From assembly GCF_000300455.3 (NCBI RefSeq), contig NZ_CP007215.2, positions 4,278,001-4,342,000 of the forward strand: a stretch of 64,000 nt of DNA, in the 5' to 3' direction. This document shows positions 52,471 to 62,399 of the stretch, piece after piece; positions within the stretch are counted from its first letter, which is position 1, and every line of letters begins with the position of its first letter. The translations under genes and the position numbers were made by a program. The notes under the pieces were generated by a model. It saw only the letters and a list, made by a program, of their open reading frames with translations. It was not told the origin of the DNA and made no database searches. Source of the DNA: Kosakonia sacchari SP1. GTDB lineage: Bacteria > Pseudomonadota > Gammaproteobacteria > Enterobacterales > Enterobacteriaceae.

Positions 52471-52715
52471 GTTCTCTCCTGAATATCCTTGTTCCCACCC
52501 CTGGAAGGAAACGTAAGCGCAGCTCCGCGCTGAGCCAGGTTTTGCCTTATGACAGAACACAAGCCGATAAAAACCCGTTAACACAGGTTGAAAAACGGAC
52601 GACTACCCCAAAATTTCTTATGTTTAAATCTAGTCTGATTTATGGCGTTTATTGTGTTAAAACACAGGCCGCAACACAACCCTAACCGCAATTAGCCCCT
52701 CCGGGAGGTATCACC

Positions 52716-53360
52716 GTGAGTCTGTTCGATAAAAAAGAGCTTGTTTCCCAATCAGATGCATTGCCCGGACGCAATACACCGATGCCCGTTGCCAGTTTAC
52801 ATGCTGTTAACGAGCATTCAATGAGTCATGTTCCGGAAGGGATGGAGATTGCCCTGTTCGCAATGGGCTGTTTTTGGGGCGTGGAACGCCTGTTCTGGCA
52901 GTTAGACGGGGTTTATAGCACGGCTGCTGGCTATACCGGCGGCTACACGCCGAATCCGACCTACCGCGAAGTATGCTCCGGTCTGACCGGCCACGCGGAA
53001 GCGGTGCGCGTGGTATACGACCCGAGCGTAGTGAGTTATGAAAAACTGCTGCAGGTGTTCTGGGAAAACCACGATCCGGCCCAGGGCATGCGCCAGGGCA
53101 ATGATTCGGGCACCCAGTACCGTTCCGGGATTTACCCGCTGACGCCAGAGCAAAGCGACGCCGCACAAGCCAGCCTTGCGCGCTTCCAGCAAGCGATGCG
53201 CAGCGCAGGCGACGCCCGCCAGGTGACGACCGAAATCAAAGCCGCGACGCCGTTCTATTACGCAGAAGATGAGCATCAACAATATCTGTATAAAAACCCG
53301 CACGGCTACTGCGGTATCGGTGGCATTGGTGTTTGTTTGCCACCGCAGCTTAACCCTTAA
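52716..53360 (+). CDS. msrA: peptide methionine sulfoxide reductase A
   Basis: A 214-residue MsrA that reduces methionine-(S)-sulfoxide in proteins with thioredoxin. The catalytic Cys52 is in GCFWGVE, and the resolving cysteines are in the C-terminal [11 protein letters not shown]. The start is GTG 52716 after GGGAGG, a GTG start shared by relatives. It is divergent from tamA (245-base gap). Confidence 0.97.
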   Translation: MSLFDKKELVSQSDALPGRNTPMPVASLHAVNEHSMSHVPEGMEIALFAMGCFWGVERLFWQLDGVYSTAAGYTGGYTPNPTYREVCSGLTGHAEAVRVVYDPSVVSYEKLLQVFWENHDPAQGMRQGNDSGTQYRSGIYPLTPEQSDAAQASLARFQQAMRSAGDARQVTTEIKAATPFYYAEDEHQQYLYKNPHGYCGIGGIGVCLPPQLNP

Positions 53361-53541
53361 AAATATGCGGGTTTTATCGCCGAAAATCGGCGCATATTAA
53401 GCCTCTGGCAGCCTGCGACAGGCTTACGCTATACTACCCCTCGAAATTGCCGGTCCACCGCTTCGGGCCGGCTTTCATTAGTGTTTACCACATGGATATT
53501 CAAAACCCCTTCCGAGGATCCGGTTAATAGCTGGATAAATT

Positions 53542-54876
53542 ATGTTAAACAGTATCTTAGTCATACTCTGTCTGATCGCGGTAAGTGCGTTTTTCTCGTT
53601 GTCCGAGATCTCACTCGCCGCATCGCGAAAAATTAAGCTCAAACTGCTTGCCGATGAAGGCAATATCAACGCGCAACGCATTTTAAAAATGCAGGAAACG
53701 CCTGGTATGTTCTTTACGGTGGTGCAAATCGGTCTTAACGCCGTTGCCATTCTTGGCGGTATCGTCGGCGACGCAGCGTTTTCCCCCGTTTTTCACGGCC
53801 TGCTGATCAATGTCGTTTCACCGGAGCTTGCCGAACAACTTAGCTTTATTATCTCTTTCTCGCTGGTGACCGGGTTATTCATTCTTTTCGCTGACCTGAC
53901 ACCGAAACGCATCGGTATGATTGCGCCTGAAGCCGTGGCTTTGCGTATCATCAACCCGATGCGCTTCTGCTTATTTGTTTTCCGCCCGCTGGTCTGGTTT
54001 TTCAACGGCCTGGCCAACGTCATTTTCCGCATTTTCAAACTGCCGATGGCGCGTAAAGATGACATCACTTCTGACGATATTTACGCGGTGGTGGAAGCCG
54101 GTGCATTAGCCGGGGTGCTGCGTAAGCAGGAGCACGAACTGATTGAGAACGTGTTTGAACTGGAATCGCGCACCGTGCCGTCATCCATGACCTCACGCGA
54201 GAACGTCATTTGGTTTGATCTACACGAAGATGAACAGAGCCTGAAAAAGAAAGTGTCGGAACATCCGCACTCGAAGTTTCTGGTCTGTAACGATGATATC
54301 GACCACATTGTCGGCTATGTCGACTCCAAAGATCTGCTGAACCGCGTACTGGCAAACCAGAGCATGGCGCTGAATAGCGGCGTGCAGATCCGCAATACGC
54401 TGATTGTTCCGGATACATTAACGCTCTCTGAAGCGCTGGAAAGTTTCAAAACCGCGGGCGAAGACTTCGCGGTGATCATGAACGAATACGCGCTGGTAGT
54501 AGGCGTCATCACGCTTAACGATGTAATGACGACATTGATGGGCGATCTGGTCGGCCAGGTGGAAGAGATGATCGTCGCACGTGATGAAAACTCGTGGCTG
54601 ATTGACGGCGGTACACCGATTGATGACGTGATGCGCGTGCTGGATATCGATGAATTCCCGCAGTCCGGTAACTACGAAACCATCGGCGGCTTTATGATGT
54701 TTATGCTGCGTAAAATCCCGAAACGCACCGATGCGGTGAAGTTTTCCGGCTACAAATTCGAAGTGGTGGACATTGATAACTACCGCATCGATCAGCTGCT
54801 GGTAACTCGCATTGATACCCGCGCGGCGGTGTTAACGCCGAAGCTGCCGGATGCCGAAGGTAAAGGCGCGGCGTAA
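53542..54876 (+). CDS. ytfL: PaeA/YtfL, CNNM-type polyamine exporter
   Basis: A 444-residue membrane protein. The DUF21/CNNM transmembrane domain spans about 1-190, two CBS domains about 205-330, and a C-terminal CorC/HlyC domain about 350-430. The E. coli homologue (YtfL, renamed PaeA) exports cadaverine and putrescine and protects stationary-phase cells. It is monocistronic with a strong terminator; 180 bases upstream carry its promoter. Confidence 0.95.
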   Translation: MLNSILVILCLIAVSAFFSLSEISLAASRKIKLKLLADEGNINAQRILKMQETPGMFFTVVQIGLNAVAILGGIVGDAAFSPVFHGLLINVVSPELAEQLSFIISFSLVTGLFILFADLTPKRIGMIAPEAVALRIINPMRFCLFVFRPLVWFFNGLANVIFRIFKLPMARKDDITSDDIYAVVEAGALAGVLRKQEHELIENVFELESRTVPSSMTSRENVIWFDLHEDEQSLKKKVSEHPHSKFLVCNDDIDHIVGYVDSKDLLNRVLANQSMALNSGVQIRNTLIVPDTLTLSEALESFKTAGEDFAVIMNEYALVVGVITLNDVMTTLMGDLVGQVEEMIVARDENSWLIDGGTPIDDVMRVLDIDEFPQSGNYETIGGFMMFMLRKIPKRTDAVKFSGYKFEVVDIDNYRIDQLLVTRIDTRAAVLTPKLPDAEGKGAA

Positions 54877-54893
54877 TCTACCGCAGAAATGTC

Positions 54894-54919
54894 AACGGCC
54901 CCTTTGGGGCCGTTTTTTT
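54894..54919 (+). terminator. intrinsic terminator after ytfL
   Basis: AACGGCCCC-TTT-GGGGCCGTT stem with seven T, convergent towards ytfK. Confidence 0.93.
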
Positions 54920-54950
54920 ATAGTACTTGAACTACTGCATAGCACAACTG

Positions 54951-55157
54951 TTAAGCCATCTCGGTCTGCAAACGCAGCACCTGACGGTTAACTTCAGACA
55001 TGACAGACAGATGCTGTTTGTCTTTCACTTTCGGGATCAGGATTTTGCCCTTATCGAACTCGAAAGCGCCAACGTCCTTGATATACAACCGTCCACGAAA
55101 CAGGATTTTTACGTACTTAGCCACCTGAAGTGGGTTGTAACGCTGGAAAATTTTCAT
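54951..55157 (-). CDS. ytfK: SpoT-activating stress protein YtfK
   Basis: A 68-residue DUF1107 protein, near-identical to E. coli YtfK ([17 protein letters not shown]). In E. coli it tilts SpoT toward (p)ppGpp synthesis during phosphate or fatty acid starvation. It has its own promoter in the 335-base region toward ytfJ. Confidence 0.96.
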   Translation of the reverse strand: MKIFQRYNPLQVAKYVKILFRGRLYIKDVGAFEFDKGKILIPKVKDKQHLSVMSEVNRQVLRLQTEMA

Positions 55158-55370
55158 TCTTGTATCTCCTGTGAAACATTACGCTCTTGCGGTTCCACAA
55201 TCGGACCAACGTAGATGAGCGCAAATTTTAATGCTCAATGACTATAGTTCAGAACCTAACCCATACATAGTGTGAATAACTTTATTTACCTTTTGATGAC
55301 AATTATTCAGAATATTCTTTTCAACACCTTACTCTGCGCAGTATAAGCCCACATTTTTTCACGGTTATGT

Positions 55371-55412
55371 GCGTTTGCCCGCAAACTGGCATCCAGATTG
55401 CGGGCAAAACGC
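55371..55412. repeat. long inverted repeat between ytfK and ytfJ
   Basis: GCGTTTGCCCGCAA pairs with TTGCGGGCAAAACGC, one bulged base, around a 13-base loop, 81 bases before ytfJ. The rest of 55158-55492 is AT-rich promoter-like sequence with no gene. The repeat could be a protein site or an RNA hairpin in a ytfJ leader. Confidence 0.6.
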
Positions 55413-55492
55413 ATTGATCGCATTTATGATTAAAACGCGAACCCAAGTGGTCGGATCACCTGCACAAACACAAGAGATAATAAGGAAACGCC

Positions 55493-56050
55493 ATGACCCT
55501 ACGTAACATCCTGGCAGCGACATGCCTGTTACTGCCGTTGGTTGCTTCAGCCCATAATTTTGAGAACAACCAACGCGTGCCGCCTGTGGGCATAGCCGAC
55601 AGAGGGGAGTTGATACTGGATAACGACAAGTTTAGCTATAAAAAATGGAATAGCGCCCAACTTCCAGGCAAAGTGCGAGTGGTGCAGCATATTGCCGGTC
55701 GAACCTCAGCAAAAGAGAAGAATGCCGCGCTGATTGAAGCGATCAAATCCGCAAAACTGCCGCACGATAAATACCAAACCACCACCATCGTTAACACCGA
55801 TGACGCCATTCCCGGCAGCGCGATGTTTGTGCGCAGCAGTATCGAAAGCAATAAGAAGCTCTATCCGTGGTCACAATTTATTGTGGATAGCGAAGGCGTG
55901 ACGCGCAAAGCCTGGAAACTGGACGAGGAGAGCTCGGCGATTGTGGTGCTGGATAAAGACGGGCGCGTACAGTACGCAAAAGATGGTGGTCTGAGCCAGC
56001 AAGAGGTGCAGCAAGTCATCGACCTGCTGCACAAACTGCTTAATCAGTAG
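55493..56050 (+). CDS. ytfJ: periplasmic YtfJ-family protein
   Basis: A 185-residue exported protein (E. coli 184) with signal peptide [21 protein letters not shown]. The mature part has a thioredoxin-like fold ([17 protein letters not shown]) but lacks a CXXC pair. Function unknown. Its 3' end overlaps the convergent cysQ end by seven bases. Confidence 0.94.
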   Translation: MTLRNILAATCLLLPLVASAHNFENNQRVPPVGIADRGELILDNDKFSYKKWNSAQLPGKVRVVQHIAGRTSAKEKNAALIEAIKSAKLPHDKYQTTTIVNTDDAIPGSAMFVRSSIESNKKLYPWSQFIVDSEGVTRKAWKLDEESSAIVVLDKDGRVQYAKDGGLSQQEVQQVIDLLHKLLNQ

Positions 56051-56784
56051 AGCGAAACCCGAAAGCCGGGGTTGAGGAAGGATTCGCGCGGGGTGTAATC
56101 CAGTGTGCGCCCCTGCCAGTCGTGAACATGCGCCCCGGCGGCAACCGCCACCGCATGGCCTGCCGCCGTGTCCCAGACGTTGGTTGGCCCAAAGCGCGGG
56201 TAAAGCTGCGCTTTACCTTCCGCCACGAGACAAAATTTCAGCGAGGAACCAATCGCCGTAGTCTGGTGTTCGCCAAGGTGCTGTAAATACTCTTTCAGTT
56301 CATCGTCCGCATGTGAGCGGCTCACCACCACCAGCGGCGGGCGCGCATCACGAACCTGAATCTGCTGATGATGCCCCGCCTCATCTTTCCACGCTTTCCC
56401 TTCTGCGGCGGAATACATCACTTTCAGTACCGGTGCGTAAACCACGCCGAGCACCGGTTTTCCGTCCTCAATCAGGGCGATATTGACGGTAAATTCGCCG
56501 TTGCGTTTGATGAACTCTTTGGTGCCGTCCAGCGGGTCCACCAGCCAGTAACGCCCCCATGTCTGGCGAACCTCCCAACTGGGCGGATCTTCTTCTGACA
56601 GCACCGGAATGTCCGGCGTCAACGCCTGTAAACCGCGCACAATCACCCCGTGGGCAGCAATATCTGCGGCGGTTACCGGTGAGTCATCCACTTTGCTGGT
56701 GACTTCCATCGGCTTATGCCCATCGTAGACCTGCATAATGGCATCGCCCGCTTCGCGCGCGAGCTGGCAAATTGCATCTAACAT
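56044..56784 (-). CDS. cysQ: 3'(2'),5'-bisphosphate nucleotidase
   Basis: A 246-residue inositol-monophosphatase-superfamily enzyme that hydrolyses 3'-phosphoadenosine 5'-phosphate (PAP), recycling the by-product of sulfate assimilation. Metal-binding motifs are [14 protein letters not shown] and the C-terminal WDTAAGHAV. It is divergent from cpdB. Confidence 0.97.
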   Translation of the reverse strand: MLDAICQLAREAGDAIMQVYDGHKPMEVTSKVDDSPVTAADIAAHGVIVRGLQALTPDIPVLSEEDPPSWEVRQTWGRYWLVDPLDGTKEFIKRNGEFTVNIALIEDGKPVLGVVYAPVLKVMYSAAEGKAWKDEAGHHQQIQVRDARPPLVVVSRSHADDELKEYLQHLGEHQTTAIGSSLKFCLVAEGKAQLYPRFGPTNVWDTAAGHAVAVAAGAHVHDWQGRTLDYTPRESFLNPGFRVSLY

Positions 56785-56973
56785 TTTCCACCTCTTCTGT
56801 TCAGTGGTTTGTAACTCATTGTTTTACTTATATCGTATTGCGGCGGAATCTGCCATCTGTGATAGCGATTGCGTTTTCTTTGCGCGCTTTTATGGCAGTA
56901 TTCACAATTCTGTAAGCAACAAAATGTACATAACACTTTCTTTTGTGGCTTAGATCGAAAAAGGATGCCTCTG

Positions 56974-58917
56974 ATGATTAAGTTTAGTGCAACGCTTCTG
57001 GCCACGCTGATTGCGGCCAGCGTGCAGGCTGCAACGGTGGATTTACGTATTCTGGAAACCACTGATTTGCATAGCAACATGATGGATTTTGATTACTACA
57101 AAGACACGGCGACGGAAAAATTCGGCCTGGTACGCACCGCAAGCCTGATTAACGCCGCGCGAAATGAAGTCAAAAACAGCGTGCTGGTGGATAACGGCGA
57201 CTTAATCCAGGGCAGCCCGTTGGGCGATTATATGGCGGCGAAAGGGCTGAAAGCCGGGGAGGTTCACCCGGTGTATAAAGCGATGAACACCCTTGATTAC
57301 GCCGTCGGCAACCTGGGCAACCACGAATTCAACTACGGTCTGGATTACCTGCACAAGGCGCTGGCTGGCGCGAAATTCCCGTATGTAAACGCCAATATTA
57401 TTGATGCGAAAAGCAAAAAGCCGCTCTTCACACCTTACTTAATCAAAGAGACGCCGGTCACCGACAGCGACGGCAAAACGCACACGCTGCGCATCGGTTA
57501 TATCGGCTTTGTGCCGCCGCAGATCATGGTCTGGGATAAAGCCAACCTGAGCGGCAAAGTGACGGTGAACGACATCACCGAAACCGCGCGTAAATATGTG
57601 CCGGAAATGCGCGCCAAAGGCGCGGATCTGGTGGTCGTTGTCGCCCACTCTGGGCTGTCGGCTGAGCCGTATCAGGCGATGGCGGAAAACTCCGTTTATT
57701 ACCTCAGTGAAGTGCCGGGTGTTGATGCGATCCTGTTTGGCCACGCCCATGCCGTCTTCCCGGGTAAAGATTTTGCGGCGATAAAAGGCGCGGATATCAA
57801 GAAAGGAACGTTGAACGGCATTCCGTCCGTGATGCCGGGCATGTGGGGCGATCATCTTGGCGTGGTCGATCTGGTGCTGAACAATGATTCTGGTAAATGG
57901 CAGGTGCGCGAATCCAAAGCCGAAGCGCGCCCGATTTATGACGCCGCGGCGAAAAAAGCCCTCGTTGACGAAGACAGCAAGCTGGTGCAGATCCTCAAAC
58001 ACGATCACGACGCCACCCGCGAGTTTGTCGGTAAACCGATCGGCAAATCCGCCGACAACATGTACAGCTACCTGGCGCTGGTGCAGGACGATCCGACCGT
58101 GCAGGTGGTGAACAACGCGCAAAAAGCCTACGTTGAGCACTTTATTCAGGGCGATCCGGATCTGGCAAAACTGCCGGTACTTTCCGCTGCCGCACCGTTT
58201 AAAGTGGGCGGTCGCAAGAATGATCCCGCCAGTTATGTCGAAGTGGAAAAAGGGCAGTTAACCTTCCGCAATGCCGCCGATTTGTACCTCTACCCGAACA
58301 CGCTGGTGGTGGTGAAAGCGACCGGCAAAGAGGTGAAAGAGTGGCTGGAGTGCTCCGCCGGTCAGTTTAACCAGATCGATCCACACAGTGCTAAGCCGCA
58401 AAGCCTGATCAACTGGGATGGCTTCCGCACCTATAACTTCGATGTCATTGATGGTGTGAACTACCAGATTGATGTGACGCAACCGGCGCGCTACGACGGC
58501 GAATGCCAGAGCGTTAACCCGCAGGCGGAACGTATTAAAAATCTGACCTTTAACGGCAAGCCGATTGATCCGAACGCGGTGTTCCTCGTCGCGACCAATA
58601 ACTACCGCGCCTACGGCGGCAAGTTTGCCGGTACCGGCGACAGCCATATTGCCTTTGCCTCGCCGGATGAAAACCGCGCGGTGCTGGCGAAATGGATAAG
58701 CGATGAAACCAAACAGAAAGGGGAAATCCATCCGGCTGCCGACAACAACTGGCAACTGGCGCCCATTCACAGCGACACGAAGCTGGATATTCGTTTTGAA
58801 ACTGCGCCCACGGACAAAGCCGCCGCGTTTATCAAAGAGAAAGCTCGCTATCCGATGACGAAAGTCGCCAACGACGAGATCGGCTTTGCTATCTATAACA
58901 TTCAGTTAAACAAGTAG
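56974..58917 (+). CDS. cpdB: periplasmic 2',3'-cyclic-nucleotide 2'-phosphodiesterase/3'-nucleotidase
   Basis: A 647-residue bifunctional enzyme, equal to E. coli CpdB. The signal peptide is [20 protein letters not shown]. The metallophosphoesterase domain (about 20-300) has motifs [22 protein letters not shown] and FGHAHAVF. The C-terminal 5'-nucleotidase domain binds the substrate. Start ATG 56974 matches E. coli; ATG 56965 is possible. It ends one base before the ytfH stop on the other strand. Confidence 0.97.
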   Translation: MIKFSATLLATLIAASVQAATVDLRILETTDLHSNMMDFDYYKDTATEKFGLVRTASLINAARNEVKNSVLVDNGDLIQGSPLGDYMAAKGLKAGEVHPVYKAMNTLDYAVGNLGNHEFNYGLDYLHKALAGAKFPYVNANIIDAKSKKPLFTPYLIKETPVTDSDGKTHTLRIGYIGFVPPQIMVWDKANLSGKVTVNDITETARKYVPEMRAKGADLVVVVAHSGLSAEPYQAMAENSVYYLSEVPGVDAILFGHAHAVFPGKDFAAIKGADIKKGTLNGIPSVMPGMWGDHLGVVDLVLNNDSGKWQVRESKAEARPIYDAAAKKALVDEDSKLVQILKHDHDATREFVGKPIGKSADNMYSYLALVQDDPTVQVVNNAQKAYVEHFIQGDPDLAKLPVLSAAAPFKVGGRKNDPASYVEVEKGQLTFRNAADLYLYPNTLVVVKATGKEVKEWLECSAGQFNQIDPHSAKPQSLINWDGFRTYNFDVIDGVNYQIDVTQPARYDGECQSVNPQAERIKNLTFNGKPIDPNAVFLVATNNYRAYGGKFAGTGDSHIAFASPDENRAVLAKWISDETKQKGEIHPAADNNWQLAPIHSDTKLDIRFETAPTDKAAAFIKEKARYPMTKVANDEIGFAIYNIQLNK

Positions 58918-59328
58918 TTATTCAACCAACGACTGCTGGCCTTCCTGTTCATCGCGGAAGGCCAGTACCCGCGGAACATTCAGTTCTATCCAGTCAGCAA
59001 GCGCAGCAACTTTCTCGCTTACCTGCTCACCCAGCGGGGTCAGGCTATACTCGACATGCGGGGGCACCACCGGATAAGCCACACGGTTGATAAAGCCATC
59101 CTGCTCCAGCCATTGCAGGCTTTGCGCCAGCATCTTTTCACTCACGCCGCCCATTTTGCGGCGCAAGTCGCTAAAGCGGTGAGTGCCATCGCGTAGCGCC
59201 ATCAGAATCAGCACACCCCAGCGGCTGGTGACATGTTTCAGAACCTCCCGCGAGGGACACTGCTCGGCGAACAGGTTGCCATTGCGCACCAGTTCACTCA
59301 GCGTTTGTGGTTGGGTGTCGGTTTTCAT
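58918..59328 (-). CDS. ytfH: HxlR-family transcriptional regulator
   Basis: A 136-residue winged-helix protein of the HxlR family with KHVTSRWGVLILMALRDGTHRFSDLRRKMGGVSEKMLAQSL. An N-terminal cysteine (EQCPSRE) is in the position used by redox/quinone-sensing members. It is divergent from ytfG, which it likely represses; an inverted repeat lies between them. Confidence 0.94.
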   Translation of the reverse strand: MKTDTQPQTLSELVRNGNLFAEQCPSREVLKHVTSRWGVLILMALRDGTHRFSDLRRKMGGVSEKMLAQSLQWLEQDGFINRVAYPVVPPHVEYSLTPLGEQVSEKVAALADWIELNVPRVLAFRDEQEGQQSLVE

Positions 59329-59348
59329 ACTTACCTTTTTGTACGTAC

Positions 59349-59366
59349 TTACTAAAAGTTAGTTAA
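59349..59366. promoter_or_regulatory. candidate HxlR operator between ytfH and ytfG
   Basis: TTACTAA-AAG-TTAGTTA is a 7-bp inverted repeat with one mismatch, placed centrally between the two divergent genes. It lies inside a larger GTACG...CGTAC frame. Confidence 0.45.
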
Positions 59367-59413
59367 GGTGGTAGCGTACCACAACACTCACCGAACACCG
59401 AAGGAGAATACTT

Positions 59414-60262
59414 ATGATCGCACTCACCGGCGCGACCGGCCAACTGGGCCAGTTTGTGGTAGAAGAACTGCTGAAAACCGTGGCGGCAAAAGAGATTGTC
59501 GCTATCGTTCGTAACCCGGCGAAAGCCGAAGCGCTCAGTAAGCAAGGTGTGCTGGTACGCCAGGCTGATTATGGCGACCAGGCCGCGTTAACCCAGGCGC
59601 TGGCGGGCGTGAACAAGCTGCTGCTGATCTCCAGTAGCGAAGTGGGCCAGCGCGCCGCGCAACACCGCAATGTGATAAACGCCGCCAAAGCCGCCGGGGT
59701 GAAATTCATTGCTTACACCAGCCTGCTGCACGCCGATAAATCCCCGCTTGGTCTGCATGTTGAACATGTTGAAACCGAGAAAATGCTCGCCGATTCCGGC
59801 ATTCCTTACACCTTGCTGCGTAACGGCTGGTATAGCGAAAACTACCTGGCAAGCGCGCCAGCGGCACTGGCGCACGGGGTATTTATTGGCGCCGCCGGTG
59901 ACGGCAAAATCGCCTCCGCCACCCGCGCCGATTACGCTGCCGCCGCCGCGCGCGTGATAAGCGAAGAAGGGCATGCGGGCAAAGTCTATGAACTGGCCGG
60001 TGACAACGGCTGGACGCTCACTGAACTGGCCGCGTTACTCAGCAAAGCCAGCGGTAAAAACGTGGTCTATCAGAACCTGAGCGAAGCCGATTTCACCGCC
60101 GCGCTGAAAGGCGCTGGCCTACCGGACTGGCTCGCCACCATGCTCGCGGATTCCGATGCAGGAGCCGCCAAAGGTGGTTTGTTTGATGACAGTAAAACGC
60201 TCAGCAAATTGATTGGCCGCCCGACTACGTCGATTGAAAAGAGCGTCAACGACCTTCTGTAA
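59414..60262 (+). CDS. ytfG: NAD(P)H:quinone oxidoreductase, QorB-like
   Basis: A 282-residue NmrA-like atypical SDR (E. coli YtfG/QorB 286 aa). The Rossmann motif is TGATGQLGQFVVEELL. It reduces quinones with NADPH in E. coli. It is divergent from the HxlR regulator. Confidence 0.95.
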   Translation: MIALTGATGQLGQFVVEELLKTVAAKEIVAIVRNPAKAEALSKQGVLVRQADYGDQAALTQALAGVNKLLLISSSEVGQRAAQHRNVINAAKAAGVKFIAYTSLLHADKSPLGLHVEHVETEKMLADSGIPYTLLRNGWYSENYLASAPAALAHGVFIGAAGDGKIASATRADYAAAAARVISEEGHAGKVYELAGDNGWTLTELAALLSKASGKNVVYQNLSEADFTAALKGAGLPDWLATMLADSDAGAAKGGLFDDSKTLSKLIGRPTTSIEKSVNDLL

Positions 60263-60343
60263 AGGTTACAAAGTGGTTAATTTTTGTAGCCTCCCGCCGG
60301 GCCATCCCTAATAATGAAGGGATGACCCGTGTGGAGAGAGATC

Positions 60344-61168
60344 GTGGAAGGCGTACCTGAGCAGTTTACTGACGAGCGAGATTGCGCACGCTTTCGCCAC
60401 CTGGCGTTACTGCCGGGGGTGGAGCTGTACCACGCGCATATTTCGCGTTACGCCTTTGAGCCGCACACTCATGAAGCGTTTGGTATTGGCGCTATTGAAG
60501 CCGGTGCCGAACGCTTTCGTTATCGCGGTACGCAGTATGTCGCGCCGATGCATTCCGTGGTCACCATGAACCCTGACGAGCTGCACACCGGCGAGGCGGA
60601 AACCGCCGACGGCTGGCGCTATCGCATGGTTTACCTTGAGCCAGATCTCCTGGAGAAAGTGACCGGGATCCGCCACTGGTGGTTTAGCGATGTCATGCGT
60701 CACGATCCGCTGCGCACCCGGCAAATCTGCACCCAGATCCACGGCTTGTGGCACACCGACGATCCGCTGGCACAACAGGGGATTTTGCTGGATCTCATTG
60801 ATACCTTCCGCCCGCTGGCGCACCATGCGCCACAGCGCCCGGAAGGCGCGCACCGGTTTGAGCGCGTGCGCGATTACCTGCATGACAACTATATGCACAA
60901 CCTGACGCTCGACGAATTGGCGAAAGTCGCGGCGCTCAGCCCGTACCATTTTCAACGCCAGTTCAAGGTGCATTTTCATGTCACCCCGCACCAGATGCTG
61001 ATGGCGATCCGCCTGTGGCGTGCCAAAGCGTTTCTGACGCAGGGCATGCCCGCCGCCGATGTCGCCGCCGTTACTGGCCTCACCGATCAATCACACCTCA
61101 CCCGCGCATTTACGCACCGCTACGGCATCACGCCGGTGCGTTACCAAAAGCAAGTCACGCGCCGTTAA
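60344..61168 (+). CDS. AraC-family transcriptional regulator
   Basis: A 274-residue regulator. The N-terminal AraC-binding cupin (about 20-150) has metal-site-like histidines (YHAHISRYAFEPHTHEAFGIG). The C-terminal HTH pair spans about 175-270 (LDELAKVAALSPYHFQRQFK, DVAAVTGLTDQSHLTRAFTHRYG). The start is uncertain: GTG 60344 with GGAGAGAG upstream is preferred, while GTG 60329 would add five residues. It is followed 75 bases later by the ytfF exporter gene on the same strand, which it may control. Not in this place in E. coli K-12. Confidence 0.9.
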   Translation: MEGVPEQFTDERDCARFRHLALLPGVELYHAHISRYAFEPHTHEAFGIGAIEAGAERFRYRGTQYVAPMHSVVTMNPDELHTGEAETADGWRYRMVYLEPDLLEKVTGIRHWWFSDVMRHDPLRTRQICTQIHGLWHTDDPLAQQGILLDLIDTFRPLAHHAPQRPEGAHRFERVRDYLHDNYMHNLTLDELAKVAALSPYHFQRQFKVHFHVTPHQMLMAIRLWRAKAFLTQGMPAADVAAVTGLTDQSHLTRAFTHRYGITPVRYQKQVTRR

Positions 61169-61243
61169 TGCGCAATCTCATACAATATTCCCGCGCGTTG
61201 CTCTCCTACACTGTCCGCTGCCGATGTAAATGTAGGTGGAAAG

Positions 61244-62209
61244 ATGATTAGTGGTGTGTTGTATGCCCTGCTTGCCGGGCTGTTGTGGGGGCTTATTTTT
61301 GTCGGCCCGTTGATCGTGCCGGATTACCCGGCGGCGCTGCAATCTACCGGGCGCTATCTGGCGCTGGGGATTATCGCCCTGCCGCTGGCGTGGCTGGGTC
61401 GTGCGCGCTTGCGCCAGCTTACGCGCAGCGACTGGTTCACTGCTTTATGGCTGACGATGATGGGCAACCTTATCTATTACGTCTGCCTGGCAAGCGCCAT
61501 TCAGCGCACGGGCGCGCCGGTGTCGACGATGATTATCGCCACGCTACCGGTGGTGATCCCGGTGTGCGCTAACCTGCTCTACAGCCAGCGTGACGGCAAA
61601 CTTTCGTGGCGGCGGCTTGCTCCCGCGCTGCTCTGTATTGCGCTGGGGTTAGGCTGCGTGAATATCGCCGAACTGCGCAACGGACTGCCCAATTTCAGCG
61701 GCTGGCGCTACGGCTCCGGTATTGTGCTGGCTTTCACTTCGGTCGCCTGTTGGGCCTGGTATGCGCTGCGCAATGCCCGCTGGCTGCGGGAAAACCCGGA
61801 CAAAAACCCGATGATGTGGGCCACAGCACAAGCGCTGGTGACACTGCCGGTGTCACTGGTGGGTTATATTGCGGCATGCCTGTGGCTTGGTGTTCAGCAA
61901 CCTGATTTCACCCTACCCTTCGGGCCGCGTCCGCTGGTGTTTATCACGCTGATGTTCGCCATTGCGGTACTCTGCTCGTGGGTGGGCGCATTGTGCTGGA
62001 ACATTGCCTGCCAGCGCTTACCGACGGTGATTGTCGGCCCGCTGATTGTCTTTGAAACCCTGGCCGGGCTGCTCTATACCTTTGTGCTGCGCCAAAGCCT
62101 GCCGCCGCTGCTCACCGTCTGCGGCATTATCTTGCTGGTCGGCGGCGTGCTGATGGCGGTGCTGTCGAAACCGGAAAGAGCCAGCGTCACCGCCCTGAGC
62201 GCCGAATAA
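61244..62209 (+). CDS. ytfF: EamA/DMT-superfamily transporter YtfF
   Basis: A 321-residue inner-membrane protein with ten membrane segments in two EamA halves (MISGVLYALLAGLLWGLIFVGP at the start), closely matching E. coli YtfF. Probable metabolite exporter; the natural substrate is not established. Confidence 0.95.
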   Translation: MISGVLYALLAGLLWGLIFVGPLIVPDYPAALQSTGRYLALGIIALPLAWLGRARLRQLTRSDWFTALWLTMMGNLIYYVCLASAIQRTGAPVSTMIIATLPVVIPVCANLLYSQRDGKLSWRRLAPALLCIALGLGCVNIAELRNGLPNFSGWRYGSGIVLAFTSVACWAWYALRNARWLRENPDKNPMMWATAQALVTLPVSLVGYIAACLWLGVQQPDFTLPFGPRPLVFITLMFAIAVLCSWVGALCWNIACQRLPTVIVGPLIVFETLAGLLYTFVLRQSLPPLLTVCGIILLVGGVLMAVLSKPERASVTALSAE

Positions 62210-62351
62210 AAACCGTCTTCGCATTGGTTTCGCGCCGATAAACGGCGCGAAACTCAGGCCTCAGCCCGTTCGGTGAGAGCGTATGCCACGCAATCAGGCA
62301 TAACCACTCTGTGTCGATGAGTGCCCCCGCCTGTGATTTTCAAATAGGCAT

Positions 62352-62377
62352 AAAAAAACCCGGCATATGCCGGGTTT
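62352..62377 (-). terminator. intrinsic terminator after the right-edge chemoreceptor
   Basis: On the minus strand AACCCGGCA-TATGCCGGGTT followed by seven T, 22 bases beyond the stop codon of the chemoreceptor. The gap 62210-62399 contains nothing else recognisable. Confidence 0.9.
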
Positions 62378-62399
62378 CGGGAGCGCGACGCAACCGTTA

